From an uncultured Chloroflexales bacterium (lineage in GTDB: Bacteria > Chloroflexota > Chloroflexia > Chloroflexales > Chloroflexaceae), in NCBI GenBank assembly GCA_937902315.1, contig CALGUG010000039.1:66972-130971 (forward strand): a stretch of 64,000 nt of DNA, written 5' to 3'. Of the stretch, positions 26,659 to 36,263 are shown piece by piece. Below the pieces are notes generated by a model that was not told where the DNA came from, searched no databases, and saw only the letters and a list, made by a program, of their open reading frames with translations. Every line of letters starts with the position of its first letter. Positions within the stretch are counted from its first letter, which is position 1. A program made the position numbers and the translations under genes.

Positions 26659-26677
26659 AAGATCCTCGCCTAAAAAA

Positions 26678-27766
26678 CTATTTGAACCCTTCAAACGGCA
26701 GGGTTCGACCTTCTTGTTCTAACCAAGCAAGCAGCGCCTCGGGTTTGTGCCGAAAACGTTCGCGGGTCTGTTTGCCCGTGGCCAAAGCGTTGATCAGCTG
26801 CCACAGACCTTGGTTGGTCGGCGCTGGCAGACCTTCCTCTTTGGCGGCTGTCGCCACCGCACCATACAGATAGGCCGCTTCAGAGCGGCTGCGTCCCCGT
26901 TGGAGATCTCCTAAGAGCGACGGAACCTTTCCGCCTCGTCCGCCTGTGATCGCTTTCTTCAAGACTGGTTGTAAAATGATATTCGGTAAAAAGCGCACTG
27001 CATAGGCCAAGAGCGCCGCCGGATAGCGCGGCAGATTGATTGGCTTAATGCCGCGTTTGCGCATCACCGCAAGGGCCTCTTGGATAAGACGTCGCTCAAC
27101 TTGAAAAAGTCGCGGGTCGGCGTAGACAAGTTCGGGCGCCATATCGAGTGCGGCGGCTGTGCCATTGCCGAGCATATTGAGCAGCGCCTTCGACCATTTC
27201 AAGGAACGGTAATCGGCATAGCTTTGGGTTGGCAGACCAGCGCTGCTAAACAGTTCGGCCCATTGGGCGGGCCTTGTTAGGCCAGGGCCCTGCTCGCCGA
27301 GCGTGGCGATCCCAATTCCACCGGCTTTAGTTATGGTAATATGAAGGCCCTTCGTATCGCTACTATCAACGGTGACAGAGCTGGTGATAATACCCGATAA
27401 GAGGGTTTGAGAATCGAAGTGAGCCGCTAGAGCCTCTTCATTTCCGATTCCATTTTGAAGGGTCAAGATCTGCTTGGCTGCCAGTGCCTGCAAGCTCGGC
27501 AGCGTAGTTGCGGTATCATAGCCCTTTACACATACGATCGCAAGCGTAGGGGACTGATATTCGGCAGGAAGCGCCTCGGGGCTTTCTGCTGCAACTATTC
27601 GAGGGATATGGGTTGTTTGATCGCCTTCGTGGAGGGTTAGTCCACCTGTAGTTAAGGCAGCTACACCCGAAGCTCGCGCAATCAGAGCGACTGCTTTGCC
27701 TGCGTGGGCCAGCCGTCCTGCAACATACAGGCCAATAGCGCCTCCACCAATCACAACAATCGACAC
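26678..27766 (-). CDS. Ketopantoate reductase family protein (ApbA/PanE)
   Basis: 362 residues. An N-terminal Rossmann fold with VVIGGGAIGLYVAGRLAHAGKAVALIAR and the central KGYDT...LQNGIGNEEAL segment are typical of 2-dehydropantoate 2-reductase, which makes pantoate for coenzyme A with NADPH. The C-terminal ApbA_C domain carries SLKWSKALLNMLGNGTAA. At 362 residues it is longer than classical PanE (about 300) and has an extra basic C-terminal section, so a different 2-keto acid substrate is possible. It is upstream of plsY in a two-gene unit. Confidence 0.85.
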   Translation of the reverse strand: MSIVVIGGGAIGLYVAGRLAHAGKAVALIARASGVAALTTGGLTLHEGDQTTHIPRIVAAESPEALPAEYQSPTLAIVCVKGYDTATTLPSLQALAAKQILTLQNGIGNEEALAAHFDSQTLLSGIITSSVTVDSSDTKGLHITITKAGGIGIATLGEQGPGLTRPAQWAELFSSAGLPTQSYADYRSLKWSKALLNMLGNGTAAALDMAPELVYADPRLFQVERRLIQEALAVMRKRGIKPINLPRYPAALLAYAVRFLPNIILQPVLKKAITGGRGGKVPSLLGDLQRGRSRSEAAYLYGAVATAAKEEGLPAPTNQGLWQLINALATGKQTRERFRHKPEALLAWLEQEGRTLPFEGFK

Positions 27767-27951
27767 AATAGGCCTCTCTATGCTGAAAGGAAAACCCTGT
27801 CTTTAGATCATACTTATAAGCTCAAAACAAATTCTTGCGAAGTATAGCATACTCTTTTTATCTATTTGTTTGTACAGTGGCACAAGATCGGTACTTTTGG
27901 AGGAATGAGAAAATATCAAATAAAAGTTAAATTTCGTTCAAATATATGTGA

Positions 27952-27979
27952 TTGGTTTTGGATAAAGTAATGCTATCAT
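27952..27979 (+). promoter_or_regulatory. Possible promoter of the large glycosidase
   Basis: TTGGTT, 16 bases, TATCAT, ending about 35 bases before the GTG start codon. A partial match only. The gap also faces the dehydrogenase promoter on the other strand. Confidence 0.35.
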
Positions 27980-28013
27980 ACAGCAGCAATTGTTCAGCAA
28001 GAGAGGAGGCGAT

Positions 28014-31000
28014 GTGCCCGCTATAGCATATGATTCGATACCATATATTCTCTTCTTTGATCCGACTTATCCAACCGTCATTGCGCAGTCTGTTGCGCTT
28101 GATCTTTTGGGTGTCCCAGCTCGTAGCGTCGATGCTACCCAGCTTGCAGATTCTCTGCACGATGCCCAGACGCTTGTGCTGGCACATGGTTCCTATTTTC
28201 CTAAAGCGGCCTGGAATGTGATCTACAGCTTTTTAGAACGCGGCGGCAATCTGATTGTGCTGGGCGGCATGCCCTTCACTCGCCCTGTGCGAGCCGATGG
28301 CACAATCGAGCCCGAGCAGATCTCGTATACCCAACAGCTCTACCTCGGCCCGGTTTTTTCGGTGGTGCCGCCGGTTGGTCGCCTTTCGCTCAAACCAGCA
28401 CCTTCGGCCACCTTGTTGGAAGATTGTCCGTTAGCGCCTTCGAGCGATGCTGATCTCTTTTGGGCCTACTATCCGAAACTAACACAAGCATCCGATCACC
28501 CCGACGAAATGGGTTCGGCCGGCCCGATCGATACGATTCAGACGCCGCTGATCTATGCCACAGTCGAGACCGTTAACGGCATCGAGCCGGTCGCCAGCGT
28601 TGCGACACTGATCGAGCAGCGCCAAGGCCGCTTCGCCGGAGGCCGCTGGCTGCTGGTCACTTGGCAGCCTGCCACCGAATCGGGCTGGTACGCTCTGAGC
28701 GAGGCCCTGCGCCGCTGTATCGCTCTGACCGTAGCGCCGCCCCATACGCTCGATATCCGGCCCGCTCTGGCCTGCTATCAGCCCGGCGAGCGCCCCTGTC
28801 TGATTCTCAGCGGAAGCGCCGCCAGCGATGTGCAGTACAGCCTGACGGTCAGCGATCCCGATGGTGTAGTGGTGCTTCAGCAAGACGAATGCTTCGCCGC
28901 CACCTCAGGCGACGAGCTGCGCATTCAGTTGCCGCCCGCCGAGCGCCCGGGCCTCTACCGCGCCACTATCATCATCAACAATGGCCAACCGATGCTAGAA
29001 GCGACGGGCTTTTGGGTCTGGGACGCCGATTTGGTCGCTTCGACGGCGGGCAAGGGCCTCCAAGCCAAACGCGATCACTTCTATGTGGGCGATAAATTGT
29101 TCCACATCGCTGGAACGACCTATATGGATAGCACGGTTCAGCGCCGCTTTCTGACTCTGCCCAACCCTCTGCGCTGGGATCAAGAATTCGCCACAATGCG
29201 CGCCGCTGGCATCAACACCATTCGCACCGGCATCTGGACGACTTGGCGCCAGTTTATGCCGCTGGTCGGTTTTGCCAACGAGGCCATGCTGCGTGCTCTC
29301 GACGCTTTTGTGCTGACCGCCTGCGCCCACGACATTCAGTTGATTTTCACCTTCTTCTCGTTCTCGCCTCCGCTCTTTGAAGGTGAAAATCCCTGGTACG
29401 ATCCGCGCTCCTTGCGCGGCCAAGAGGCCTTTATCACGAGCATTACGCGCCGTTACAAAGATGTCGAGCTGCTCTCGTGGGACCTGATCAACGAGCCGAG
29501 CTTCGGCGATCCACGCAAGATCTTTAGCCAGCGCGCCCAGCCCAACTACGACCGTTTTGAGGTAGCGGCCTTCCGCAAGTGGCTGCAACAGCGCTACACG
29601 CTCGAAGAGCTGCAGCTGCGTTGGCGCTTTACCCCCAACGAGATGCCGACTTGGGAGAGCGTTCAGCCGCCCAGCGAGGTGGACTTTGTCGCTCATGTCA
29701 ACTATACCGAGTCGCGCCATATGCTGCGAGCCGCCGACTTCACGCTCTTCTCGCAAGATGCGGTGCGCGACTGGGCGGCCCATATGCGCGAGGTGATCCG
29801 CGCCTCTGGCAGCAAAACCCTAGTCGGTATGGGCCAAGACGAGAGCGGTTCGCGCCCCGCGCCCCAGTTCTACGCTTCGGGCGTCGACTACACAACCACC
29901 CACCCTTGGTGGAACAACGACGCGCTGCTCTGGGATATGTTGATCGATAAGTCGCCCTTTGTGCCCAATCTGATCCAAGAGACGGGCGTGATGTTGGCGC
30001 GCGATGTCGATGGACGCCCTTGGCGTAGCGAAGAGGAGGCCGCTACTCTGCTTGAGCGCAAGCTCTATATGTCGTTGGCGGCTCGCGGCGCCGGTATGAT
30101 CCAGTGGCTCTGGCATACCAACGGCTTGATGACCAGCGACAACGAAAATAGCATCGGTCTGCTGCGCACCGATGGCAGCGTCAAGCCGGAGTATCGGGCC
30201 ATGCGCGAGTGGCTGCGTTTTATCGCCGCTGCCAATCCGCTCTTGCTCGAAGACGAGAAGCTGCCGCGCGTCTGGGTTCTTGTGCCCTATAGCCAGTGGT
30301 TCGCACGCCCCGACCTCGGCATCGAGGCCAGCCGCCGCGCTGTGCGCACCCTAGGCTACGAGTGTGGCCTGATCCCCCAGCTGGTCGGCGAACAGCAGAT
30401 TGTCGATCTGCTGAACAAGGTCGAGCGCCCGGATCTGATTGTGCTGCCGGGCATTCAACTGCTGCAGGCTGACGTTTGGCATGCCCTGAAGCAGGCCGCC
30501 GAGGCAGGCACCACTTTGTTGGTCAGCGGTATTCTGGGCCGCGATCAGCATAGTTTGGTCTACGAGACGGGTATCGCCGATGTCAATACCAATCCGCGCC
30601 CGGTGCGCCGCTTCGAAGCCCTGATGAGCGACGAAGGCGCCACCTTGCAATTCACCTTCGGCGGCGACAAGATCGGCTACGTCAAGCAGGCTCACGACGA
30701 GTTGCGTCAGATCCCCTTGGGTGCTGGCAAGCTGATCTGGAGCGGTCTGCCGATCGAGCTATCCGATAGCCCGATCGCCATCGCCCAAGTCTATCGTCAA
30801 GCCCTCGGCCTGCCCCCCAAACAGGGCGACGAAAACCCGCTCTTGGTGGTCGAACGGCCCTTACGCGAGGGCACTCTGCTGCTCTTCATCTCCGAAGCAG
30901 CTACGGCTCAGTCCTACACCTACCACGACCAGAGCTTTATCATCGCGCCCAACCACGCTGGTGCAGCGCTTTTACTGCCGGGACGAGTGGCGACCTACGG

Positions 31001-31019
31001 CGGCGTCAAACGCGGTTAA
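28014..31019 (+). CDS. Large clan-A glycoside hydrolase with GH42-like and glutamine-amidotransferase-like domains
   Basis: About 1001 residues from the GTG at 28014; GAGAGGAGG lies just upstream, and a TTG at 27990 would only add eight residues. Residues 1-230 look like a class I amidotransferase-like fold with no clear active site. The TIM barrel from about 345 has GINTIRTGIWTTWRQF, WDLINEPSF (acid/base E494) and NLIQETGVML (nucleophile E656). A GH42 middle-domain-like region follows at about 755-860 (PYSQWFARPDLGIEASRRAV). No signal peptide is seen, so it probably acts on imported oligosaccharides in the cytoplasm. Substrate unknown. A terminator lies right after it. Confidence 0.82.
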   Translation: MPAIAYDSIPYILFFDPTYPTVIAQSVALDLLGVPARSVDATQLADSLHDAQTLVLAHGSYFPKAAWNVIYSFLERGGNLIVLGGMPFTRPVRADGTIEPEQISYTQQLYLGPVFSVVPPVGRLSLKPAPSATLLEDCPLAPSSDADLFWAYYPKLTQASDHPDEMGSAGPIDTIQTPLIYATVETVNGIEPVASVATLIEQRQGRFAGGRWLLVTWQPATESGWYALSEALRRCIALTVAPPHTLDIRPALACYQPGERPCLILSGSAASDVQYSLTVSDPDGVVVLQQDECFAATSGDELRIQLPPAERPGLYRATIIINNGQPMLEATGFWVWDADLVASTAGKGLQAKRDHFYVGDKLFHIAGTTYMDSTVQRRFLTLPNPLRWDQEFATMRAAGINTIRTGIWTTWRQFMPLVGFANEAMLRALDAFVLTACAHDIQLIFTFFSFSPPLFEGENPWYDPRSLRGQEAFITSITRRYKDVELLSWDLINEPSFGDPRKIFSQRAQPNYDRFEVAAFRKWLQQRYTLEELQLRWRFTPNEMPTWESVQPPSEVDFVAHVNYTESRHMLRAADFTLFSQDAVRDWAAHMREVIRASGSKTLVGMGQDESGSRPAPQFYASGVDYTTTHPWWNNDALLWDMLIDKSPFVPNLIQETGVMLARDVDGRPWRSEEEAATLLERKLYMSLAARGAGMIQWLWHTNGLMTSDNENSIGLLRTDGSVKPEYRAMREWLRFIAAANPLLLEDEKLPRVWVLVPYSQWFARPDLGIEASRRAVRTLGYECGLIPQLVGEQQIVDLLNKVERPDLIVLPGIQLLQADVWHALKQAAEAGTTLLVSGILGRDQHSLVYETGIADVNTNPRPVRRFEALMSDEGATLQFTFGGDKIGYVKQAHDELRQIPLGAGKLIWSGLPIELSDSPIAIAQVYRQALGLPPKQGDENPLLVVERPLREGTLLLFISEAATAQSYTYHDQSFIIAPNHAGAALLLPGRVATYGGVKRG

Positions 31020-31029
31020 AAAAACATCG

Positions 31030-31059
31030 AGAGGGGTCGCGCTTGCGGCCCCTCTTTTT
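31030..31059 (+). terminator. Rho-independent terminator
   Basis: An 11-bp stem (AGAGGGGTCGC/GCGGCCCCTCT, one G-T pair) with loop GCTT and a T5 run, just after the glycosidase stop. Confidence 0.88.
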
Positions 31060-31079
31060 AGCCAGTAGTGATCAATCCT

Positions 31080-31589
31080 ATGTTTTCAGCCCTTCAACCC
31101 CTGCTCTATATCCAAATCTCGCCCGACACCATCACTATTCGCGATGTTCGCAAAAATCTGACGATCGAAGAGCCAGCCGAGCTCGCTGTATCGATTGTTC
31201 AATCAGTCATTCAATCGGTTATTGGGGTCGGCCGCGATGCCCAAGCAGCGGCAGCCAATCACCCCTCTAGTGTTGTCCTGCGCCCTTTTGCCCATCCGCG
31301 CACGCTCATCTCCGACTATCTTCCTGCTGAGGCGCTTCTCAAACACCTTGTTGTGCGCACGCTTGATTCGGTTCGTTCACGCCTGCCTTTTAAAGTCGTG
31401 CTCCACTTGATGGGCGATCCCGAAGGCGGCTTTGCCAAAGTGGAAATTATGGCTTTTCGCACTCTTTTGCTTGCGGCTGGTTGTCGCGCCTTTGCGATCT
31501 GGCAAGGCAGCCCGCTGAGCGACCAAACATTGCTCAGCGGCACATTTCCCAACGATGGCCAAATCTTGGATAAAGTCGGCATAAAGTAA
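31080..31589 (+). CDS. Short MreB-like (rod-shape-determining N-terminal type) protein, paralogue 1
   Basis: 169 residues from the ATG at 31080 (a GTG at 31068 is also possible). It resembles the short proteins annotated as rod shape-determining that correspond to the first subdomain of MreB: LYIQISPDTITIRDV, a PFAHPRTLISDY segment, VVLHLMGDPEGGFAKVE and FAIWQGSPLSDQTLLSG. The phosphate-2 and adenosine motifs of full MreB are absent, so ATP-driven filament formation is doubtful. A second copy lies 170 bases downstream. Role unknown; a link to cell shape is only inferred from the family. Confidence 0.6.
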   Translation: MFSALQPLLYIQISPDTITIRDVRKNLTIEEPAELAVSIVQSVIQSVIGVGRDAQAAAANHPSSVVLRPFAHPRTLISDYLPAEALLKHLVVRTLDSVRSRLPFKVVLHLMGDPEGGFAKVEIMAFRTLLLAAGCRAFAIWQGSPLSDQTLLSGTFPNDGQILDKVGIK

Positions 31590-31629
31590 TGCCGCATCCA
31601 GTCGCTTGTTTTAGCTTTCAGGCGGCGAT

Positions 31630-31710
31630 ACCCTTAACATCCATTCGGCTTCTAGCGCGTCCGCCTACGGCTATCAACGGCCTACCCAAAAATGGAGCGG
31701 CTATCGGATC
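31630..31710 (+). repeat. Dispersed intergenic repeat, copy 6
   Basis: Core GCGCGTCCGCCTACGGCTATCAA at 31655-31677 with flanks CCATTCGGCTTCTA and CGGCCTACCCAAAAATG. It lies between the two MreB-like paralogues, so the duplication pair is separated by a repeat copy. Confidence 0.85.
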
Positions 31711-31758
31711 TTGTACACACTCGCTCTGGCTTCTGTTTCACCAGCTAGAAAATCGTCT

Positions 31759-32238
31759 ATGTTTCAACTATTTCGCTCAATCGTCTATCTTCAGATCTCG
31801 CCCGATAGCGTTGTTATGCGCCACATTCAAAAAGACCTCACTCTGCACGAGCCAGCCGAAATCTTGCTCTCCAGCGACCAAAAGCTGATAGCCTTTGGCC
31901 AAGAAGCTCATGCGCAGGCGCTCAGCCGCCCAGACGCGACGCTCATCAAGCCATTTGCGCATCCCCGCTTGCTGATCGCAGACTTTGAGCCAGCCAAAAT
32001 ACTGTTGCAGGCTTGCAAAGAGCGTCTTTTGGGTAAATCCTTCTCCTTAGCCCGTTGTGTTGTGCATCCGCTTGGCGAGCCGGAAGGCGGCTATACCGAG
32101 CTAGAAAAACGCGCCTGCAGAGAGCTTGCTGTTCAAATCGGCTTTCGCCAAGCCTATGTTTGGTGTGGCCCAGCCTTAAGCGATCAGCAAATCCTTAGCG
32201 CCAAATTCCTGTCCGAAGGCGAGATGCAGTGGACGTAG
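31759..32238 (+). CDS. Short MreB-like protein, paralogue 2
   Basis: 159 residues from the ATG at 31759; an earlier ATG at 31711 reads through the repeat flank and is less likely. It aligns throughout with paralogue 1: IVYLQISPDSVVMRHIQK, LHEPAEILLSS, KPFAHPRLLIADFEPAKILL, VVHPLGEPEGGYTELEKRA and VWCGPALSDQQILSAKF. The clear divergence between the copies suggests an old duplication. It lacks the full actin-fold ATP site. Function not known. Confidence 0.6.
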   Translation: MFQLFRSIVYLQISPDSVVMRHIQKDLTLHEPAEILLSSDQKLIAFGQEAHAQALSRPDATLIKPFAHPRLLIADFEPAKILLQACKERLLGKSFSLARCVVHPLGEPEGGYTELEKRACRELAVQIGFRQAYVWCGPALSDQQILSAKFLSEGEMQWT

Positions 32239-32278
32239 TCTAACCCTGCCCGAAAAATTCTCTTTTATCGATCTTATC

Positions 32279-32306
32279 ATGGCGCTATAATGGATTGTAG
32301 CGCCAT
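32279..32306. terminator. Hairpin between convergent genes
   Basis: ATGGCGCTA/TAGCGCCAT, a perfect 9-bp stem with a 10-nt loop, lies between the MreB-like gene (+) and the SUI1 gene (-). No T-run, so a bidirectional terminator role is tentative. Confidence 0.45.
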
Positions 32307-32384
32307 AGACCTAAATACGAAATCCGCTTAGGCACTTGATGTTTTGAGCTTCGGCAGATTTGATAGCACATTCCGCACGCTTGG

Positions 32385-32515
32385 CTTTCAGGCGGCGCTT
32401 GGGCGCAGGCAGACGAGCAGCCGAATGTAGTGAGCAAGCTGTTGATAGCCGAAGGCGGACGCGCTAGAAGCCGAATGAAAGGTTGAGACCTCTCCGCCAA
32501 GAAATGAACAAGCGG
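32385..32515 (-). repeat. Dispersed intergenic repeat, copy 7
   Basis: Core TTGATAGCCGAAGGCGGACGCGC at 32442-32464 with AGAAGCCGAATGAAAG and GACCTCTCCGCC on its right side. The left side (GGCTTTCAGGCGGCGCTTGGGCG) is shared with copy 6. It fills the gap 32307-32535. Confidence 0.85.
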
Positions 32516-32535
32516 ATGTGATATAAGCTATCTCC

Positions 32536-32883
32536 CTAGCCGCCAACCAGTTTGGTTTTATAACCCAGCTTGCCTAGGGCTTGGGCGACCTTTTCGCGAT
32601 GGTCGCCCTGAATCTCGAGCTGGTCGCCTTTGCGGGTGCCGCCCGAGCCGCATTGCTGTTTCAACTGCTTCAGCAGGCTATCGAGCGTGGCGGGATCGTG
32701 CTTGAGGCCGCTGATCACCGTGACGGTTTTGCCGCCCCGCCCTTTGCGGTCGCGCATAATCCGCGCGGTCTGCTGGCTGGCCGATGGATAGCTTAGAGCG
32801 GATGTGTTGGCTTGTCTCTCTGTTTCCGGCTCTGGATCAGGATCGCTTGTATAGACCAAGCGGCTATAGCGTTTATCTGTCAT
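32536..32883 (-). CDS. yciH: SUI1/eIF1-like translation factor (YciH family)
   Basis: 115 residues. The C-terminal half is a typical SUI1 domain: RKGRGGKTVTVISGLKHDP, LLKQLKQQCGSGGTRKGDQLEIQGDHREKVAQALGKLGYKTK. The N-terminal 40 residues are polar and acidic. Bacterial YciH can bind the small ribosomal subunit and affect start-codon selection; the exact role is not settled. It stands alone, divergent from fdhD. Confidence 0.93.
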   Translation of the reverse strand: MTDKRYSRLVYTSDPDPEPETERQANTSALSYPSASQQTARIMRDRKGRGGKTVTVISGLKHDPATLDSLLKQLKQQCGSGGTRKGDQLEIQGDHREKVAQALGKLGYKTKLVGG

Positions 32884-32985
32884 TGTTATTGCCTTTATTG
32901 TTGCTAAACCCTATCGGCATTGTACCATTTGCGTCTCGCCGCCATACGATCTATGCTACACTAAACCAAGAGGTTTCGAGATTCT

Positions 32986-33849
32986 ATGCAGAAAGAGCGC
33001 CCAATGGAGCAGCGCAGTCAAACGATCCAAGTCTATCGTTTCGCTGATCAGGCCCAAGCCGTCGTCAGCGACGATCAGGTCGCCGTGGAGGAGCCGCTTG
33101 AGATCCGGCTCGACTATGGATCAGAGAAACGCATTCGCAAGAGTATCTCGATCACCATGCGCACACCCGGCCACGATTTCGAACTGGCCGCCGGCTTTCT
33201 CTTCAGCGAGCAGATCATTCAAGACCCCGATCAGATCGAGCGTATTCGCTATTGTGGCCTGCCGATCGACGAAGAAGGCCGCCAGAATGTGGTGCGTGTG
33301 GTTTTGCGCCCGGGCGCCGAGGTCGATCTGCAGCGCCTTGAGCGCCACTTCTACACCACATCGAGCTGTGGCGTCTGTGGCAAAGCCTCGATCGCCGCTC
33401 TACAGCTCAATCGCTGCCCGCGCCTGCCCAGCGACGGCCCCATCGTCAGCGCCCAACTGCTCTATCAGCTCCCCGAGCGCCTACGCGCCGCCCAAGAGAT
33501 CTTCGACTCGACCGGCGGCCTGCACGCTGCCGCCCTGTTCCGCATCGATGGCAGCCTCGAAGCGCTGCGCGAAGACGTCGGGCGCCACAACGCCGTCGAC
33601 AAGCTGATCGGCATGCGCCTGATCGAGCGCAACCTCGACTTCAGCGATCGAATCCTCTTTCTCAGCGGGCGCATCAGCTTTGAACTGACCCAAAAGGCTT
33701 TGATCGCGGGCATTCCGATTGTGGCGGCGGTCGGCGCGCCCTCGAGTTTGGCCATTCAGCTCGCCGAGGAGTTTGGCATCAGTCTGGTCGGCTTTGTACG
33801 TGGTCGACGCTTGAACGTGTATAGCAGCCCTTGGCGCATTACCAATTGA
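32986..33849 (+). CDS. fdhD: Formate dehydrogenase accessory sulfurtransferase FdhD
   Basis: 287 residues (an in-frame ATG at 33004 is an alternative start). FdhD moves sulfur from a cysteine desulfurase to the bis-MGD cofactor of formate dehydrogenase-type enzymes. Diagnostic features: the Cys pair TTSSCGVCGKAS, the downstream GGLHAAALF, DVGRHNAVDKLIG, and SGRISFELTQKAL. It is followed 54 bases later by a molybdopterin oxidoreductase of the FdhF/YdeP type, the presumed client. Confidence 0.95.
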   Translation: MQKERPMEQRSQTIQVYRFADQAQAVVSDDQVAVEEPLEIRLDYGSEKRIRKSISITMRTPGHDFELAAGFLFSEQIIQDPDQIERIRYCGLPIDEEGRQNVVRVVLRPGAEVDLQRLERHFYTTSSCGVCGKASIAALQLNRCPRLPSDGPIVSAQLLYQLPERLRAAQEIFDSTGGLHAAALFRIDGSLEALREDVGRHNAVDKLIGMRLIERNLDFSDRILFLSGRISFELTQKALIAGIPIVAAVGAPSSLAIQLAEEFGISLVGFVRGRRLNVYSSPWRITN

Positions 33850-33903
33850 ACGATGCTGCAGTGTCACGGGCTTGGAGATATGCAGCTTTAGGAGATCTGG
33901 TCT

Positions 33904-36258
33904 ATGTCGATTGAAACCCAACACTCTCATCAAGAGCCGAGCGAGGATGTTCGTAAACAGGTTGAGTACGAATCATCGAAGGCTTTTACTGGCTTGAAGC
34001 GCGAGGACCCCAAACAAGTGGCGGCTGGGCTTCCAGCCGTGGTCTCATCGATGAAGTATGTCTGGGAGGAGATGGGCCTCTCGCGCGGGGCGATCACCCT
34101 GATGATGCTCAACCAAAAAGATGGGATCGACTGTACCAGTTGTGCTTGGCCTGATCCCGATGGCAAGCGCCATATCGCCGAATTTTGCGAAAACGGCGCG
34201 CGCGCCATCGCCGATGAAGCGACCTTAAAGCAAGTCACGCCCGAATTTTTCGAGCGATATAGCGTCCAAGAGCTATCCAAACAGTCCGATCACTGGCTGA
34301 ATGACCAAGGCCGCATCACCCACCCCATGGTGCTAGCACGCGGCGCGACCCACTATCGCCCGATCAGTTGGGAGGATGCTTTTAAGCTGATCGCGATCGA
34401 ATTGCGCAAGCTGCAATCGCCTAACGAGGCCGTTTTTTACACCTCGGGGCGCACTAGCAACGAAGCCGCCTTCCTCTATCAGCTCTTTGTGCGCCAGTTC
34501 GGCACCAACAACCTGCCCGACTGCTCGAATATGTGCCACGAATCGTCGGGCGTGGCGCTTAATGAGACGATCGGCATCGGCAAAGGTACGGTCACGCTCG
34601 AAGACTTTTCGCGTACCGACGTGATCTTTATTTTGGGCCAAAATCCTGGCACCAATCACCCTCGTATGCTGACCGCTCTGGAAGAAGCCAAACGTAACGG
34701 CAGCAAGATCATCTCGGTCAACCCGCTGCCAGAGGCGGGCCTGATGCGCTTTAGCCATCCTCAAGAGGTCAAAGGTCTGCTCGGTTTCAGCACCCCGCTA
34801 ACCGATCTCTTTCTGCAGATCCGCATCAACGGCGATATGGCGCTGCTCAAGGGTATTATGAAGTGTTGGCAGCAGCGCGAGCGTGAGCAGCCCGGCAGCG
34901 TCTTCGACAAAGCCTTTATCGATCAGTACACCAGCGGTGTTGATGAGCTTCTCACGCTGCTCGATGCGACCGAATGGGCAGATATCGAGCGCGAGAGTGG
35001 CCTACAGCGCCGCCAGATCGAAGAGGCCGCCGAGATTCTGGGCAAAGCCGATCGCATTATCACTTGTTGGTGTATGGGCCTAACCCAACACAAAAATGCC
35101 GTCGCTACCATTCAAGATATCGTTAACATGCACCTTTTGCGCGGCCAGATCGGCAAACCCGGTGCAGGCGTCTGTCCGGTGCGCGGCCATAGCAATGTGC
35201 AGGGCGACCGCACCGTCGGCATTTGGGAGCGTCCCAAGCCGGAATTCCTCGACAAATTGCAGAAGACGTTTAGCTTTGAGCCACCGCGCCAGCACGGCTA
35301 TGATGTGGTCGAAGCCATTCAGGCTATGCACGCTGGCAAGGTTAGAGTCTTCTTCGCCATGGGCGGTAACTTCCTTTCGGCCACGCCCGATACCAAGTTC
35401 ACCGCCGAGGCGCTCCAACGCTGCAGCCTGACCGTGCACGTCTCTACCAAGCTCAACCGCTCGCACTTGGTGACGGGCGAGCAGGCGCTCATCCTGCCCT
35501 GCTTGGGACGCAGCGAGATCGACCGCCAAGCGAGCGGCGAGCAGTTTGTCAGCACCGAAAACTCCATGGGTGTGGTTCAGCGCTCGCGTGGCAAGCTTGA
35601 GCCGATCTCGCCCCATTTGCGTAGCGAGGTCGCGATTGTGGCGGGTTTAGCCCATACCTATTTCGGTTCGCGCAGCACGGTCGATTGGCTGGCTTTGGCG
35701 AGCGACTACGACCGCATTCGCAATCTGATCGAGCAGGTTGTGCCCGGTTTCGACGACTACAACCAGCGTGTGCGCAAGCCGGGCGGCTTTTATCTGCCCA
35801 ACGGCCCGCGCGACGAGCGCCGCTTCAATACCAAAACCAAGCGCGCCATGTTTTCGGCAAACGCCCTGCCCCACACCATTTTGCCCGAGAACGAGCTGAT
35901 TATGATGACGATTCGCAGCCACGATCAGTTCAATACCACCATCTACGCCCTCGATGATCGCTATCGCGGCATCTACAACGAGCGCCGCGTGGTGCTGATG
36001 AATAGCGCCGATATTGAGCGCCTTGGCTTCAGCGATGGCGAAGTTGTCGATCTGCTCAATCATACCGACGGGATCGAACGAGTCGCTGAGCGCTTCATTA
36101 TCGTCAGCTACGATATTCCGGCTGGCTGTGTGGCGACCTACTTCCCCGAAGCCAATGTGCTGGTGCCGATCGATAGCTACGCTGATCGCAGCAAAACCCC
36201 AACCTCAAAGTTTGTGCCCGTTACCCTGCGCAAAAATGGCGTAGCTGTTACGAACTAA
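33904..36258 (+). CDS. FdhF/YdeP-type molybdopterin oxidoreductase
   Basis: 784 residues. YdeP-family features are clear: MMLNQKDGIDCTSCAWPDPD, SDHWLNDQGRITHPMV, YTSGRTSNEAAFLYQLF, PDCSNMCHESSGVALNE and the C-terminal molydopterin-binding domain with MMTIRSHDQFNTTIYALDDR. The N-terminal Cys arrangement (one CTSC pair) does not give a classical four-Cys 4Fe-4S site, as in other YdeP proteins. Its electron acceptor and real substrate are unknown; formate dehydrogenase activity is not assured. TAGGAG precedes the ATG. fdhD upstream fits cofactor sulfuration. Confidence 0.92.
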   Translation: MSIETQHSHQEPSEDVRKQVEYESSKAFTGLKREDPKQVAAGLPAVVSSMKYVWEEMGLSRGAITLMMLNQKDGIDCTSCAWPDPDGKRHIAEFCENGARAIADEATLKQVTPEFFERYSVQELSKQSDHWLNDQGRITHPMVLARGATHYRPISWEDAFKLIAIELRKLQSPNEAVFYTSGRTSNEAAFLYQLFVRQFGTNNLPDCSNMCHESSGVALNETIGIGKGTVTLEDFSRTDVIFILGQNPGTNHPRMLTALEEAKRNGSKIISVNPLPEAGLMRFSHPQEVKGLLGFSTPLTDLFLQIRINGDMALLKGIMKCWQQREREQPGSVFDKAFIDQYTSGVDELLTLLDATEWADIERESGLQRRQIEEAAEILGKADRIITCWCMGLTQHKNAVATIQDIVNMHLLRGQIGKPGAGVCPVRGHSNVQGDRTVGIWERPKPEFLDKLQKTFSFEPPRQHGYDVVEAIQAMHAGKVRVFFAMGGNFLSATPDTKFTAEALQRCSLTVHVSTKLNRSHLVTGEQALILPCLGRSEIDRQASGEQFVSTENSMGVVQRSRGKLEPISPHLRSEVAIVAGLAHTYFGSRSTVDWLALASDYDRIRNLIEQVVPGFDDYNQRVRKPGGFYLPNGPRDERRFNTKTKRAMFSANALPHTILPENELIMMTIRSHDQFNTTIYALDDRYRGIYNERRVVLMNSADIERLGFSDGEVVDLLNHTDGIERVAERFIIVSYDIPAGCVATYFPEANVLVPIDSYADRSKTPTSKFVPVTLRKNGVAVTN

Positions 36259-36263
36259 AGCCA

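Noticed and set aside
28479..29783. Overlapping minus-strand frames within the large glycosidase
   Set aside because: Antisense shadows in a GC-rich gene whose plus-strand catalytic motifs are clear.
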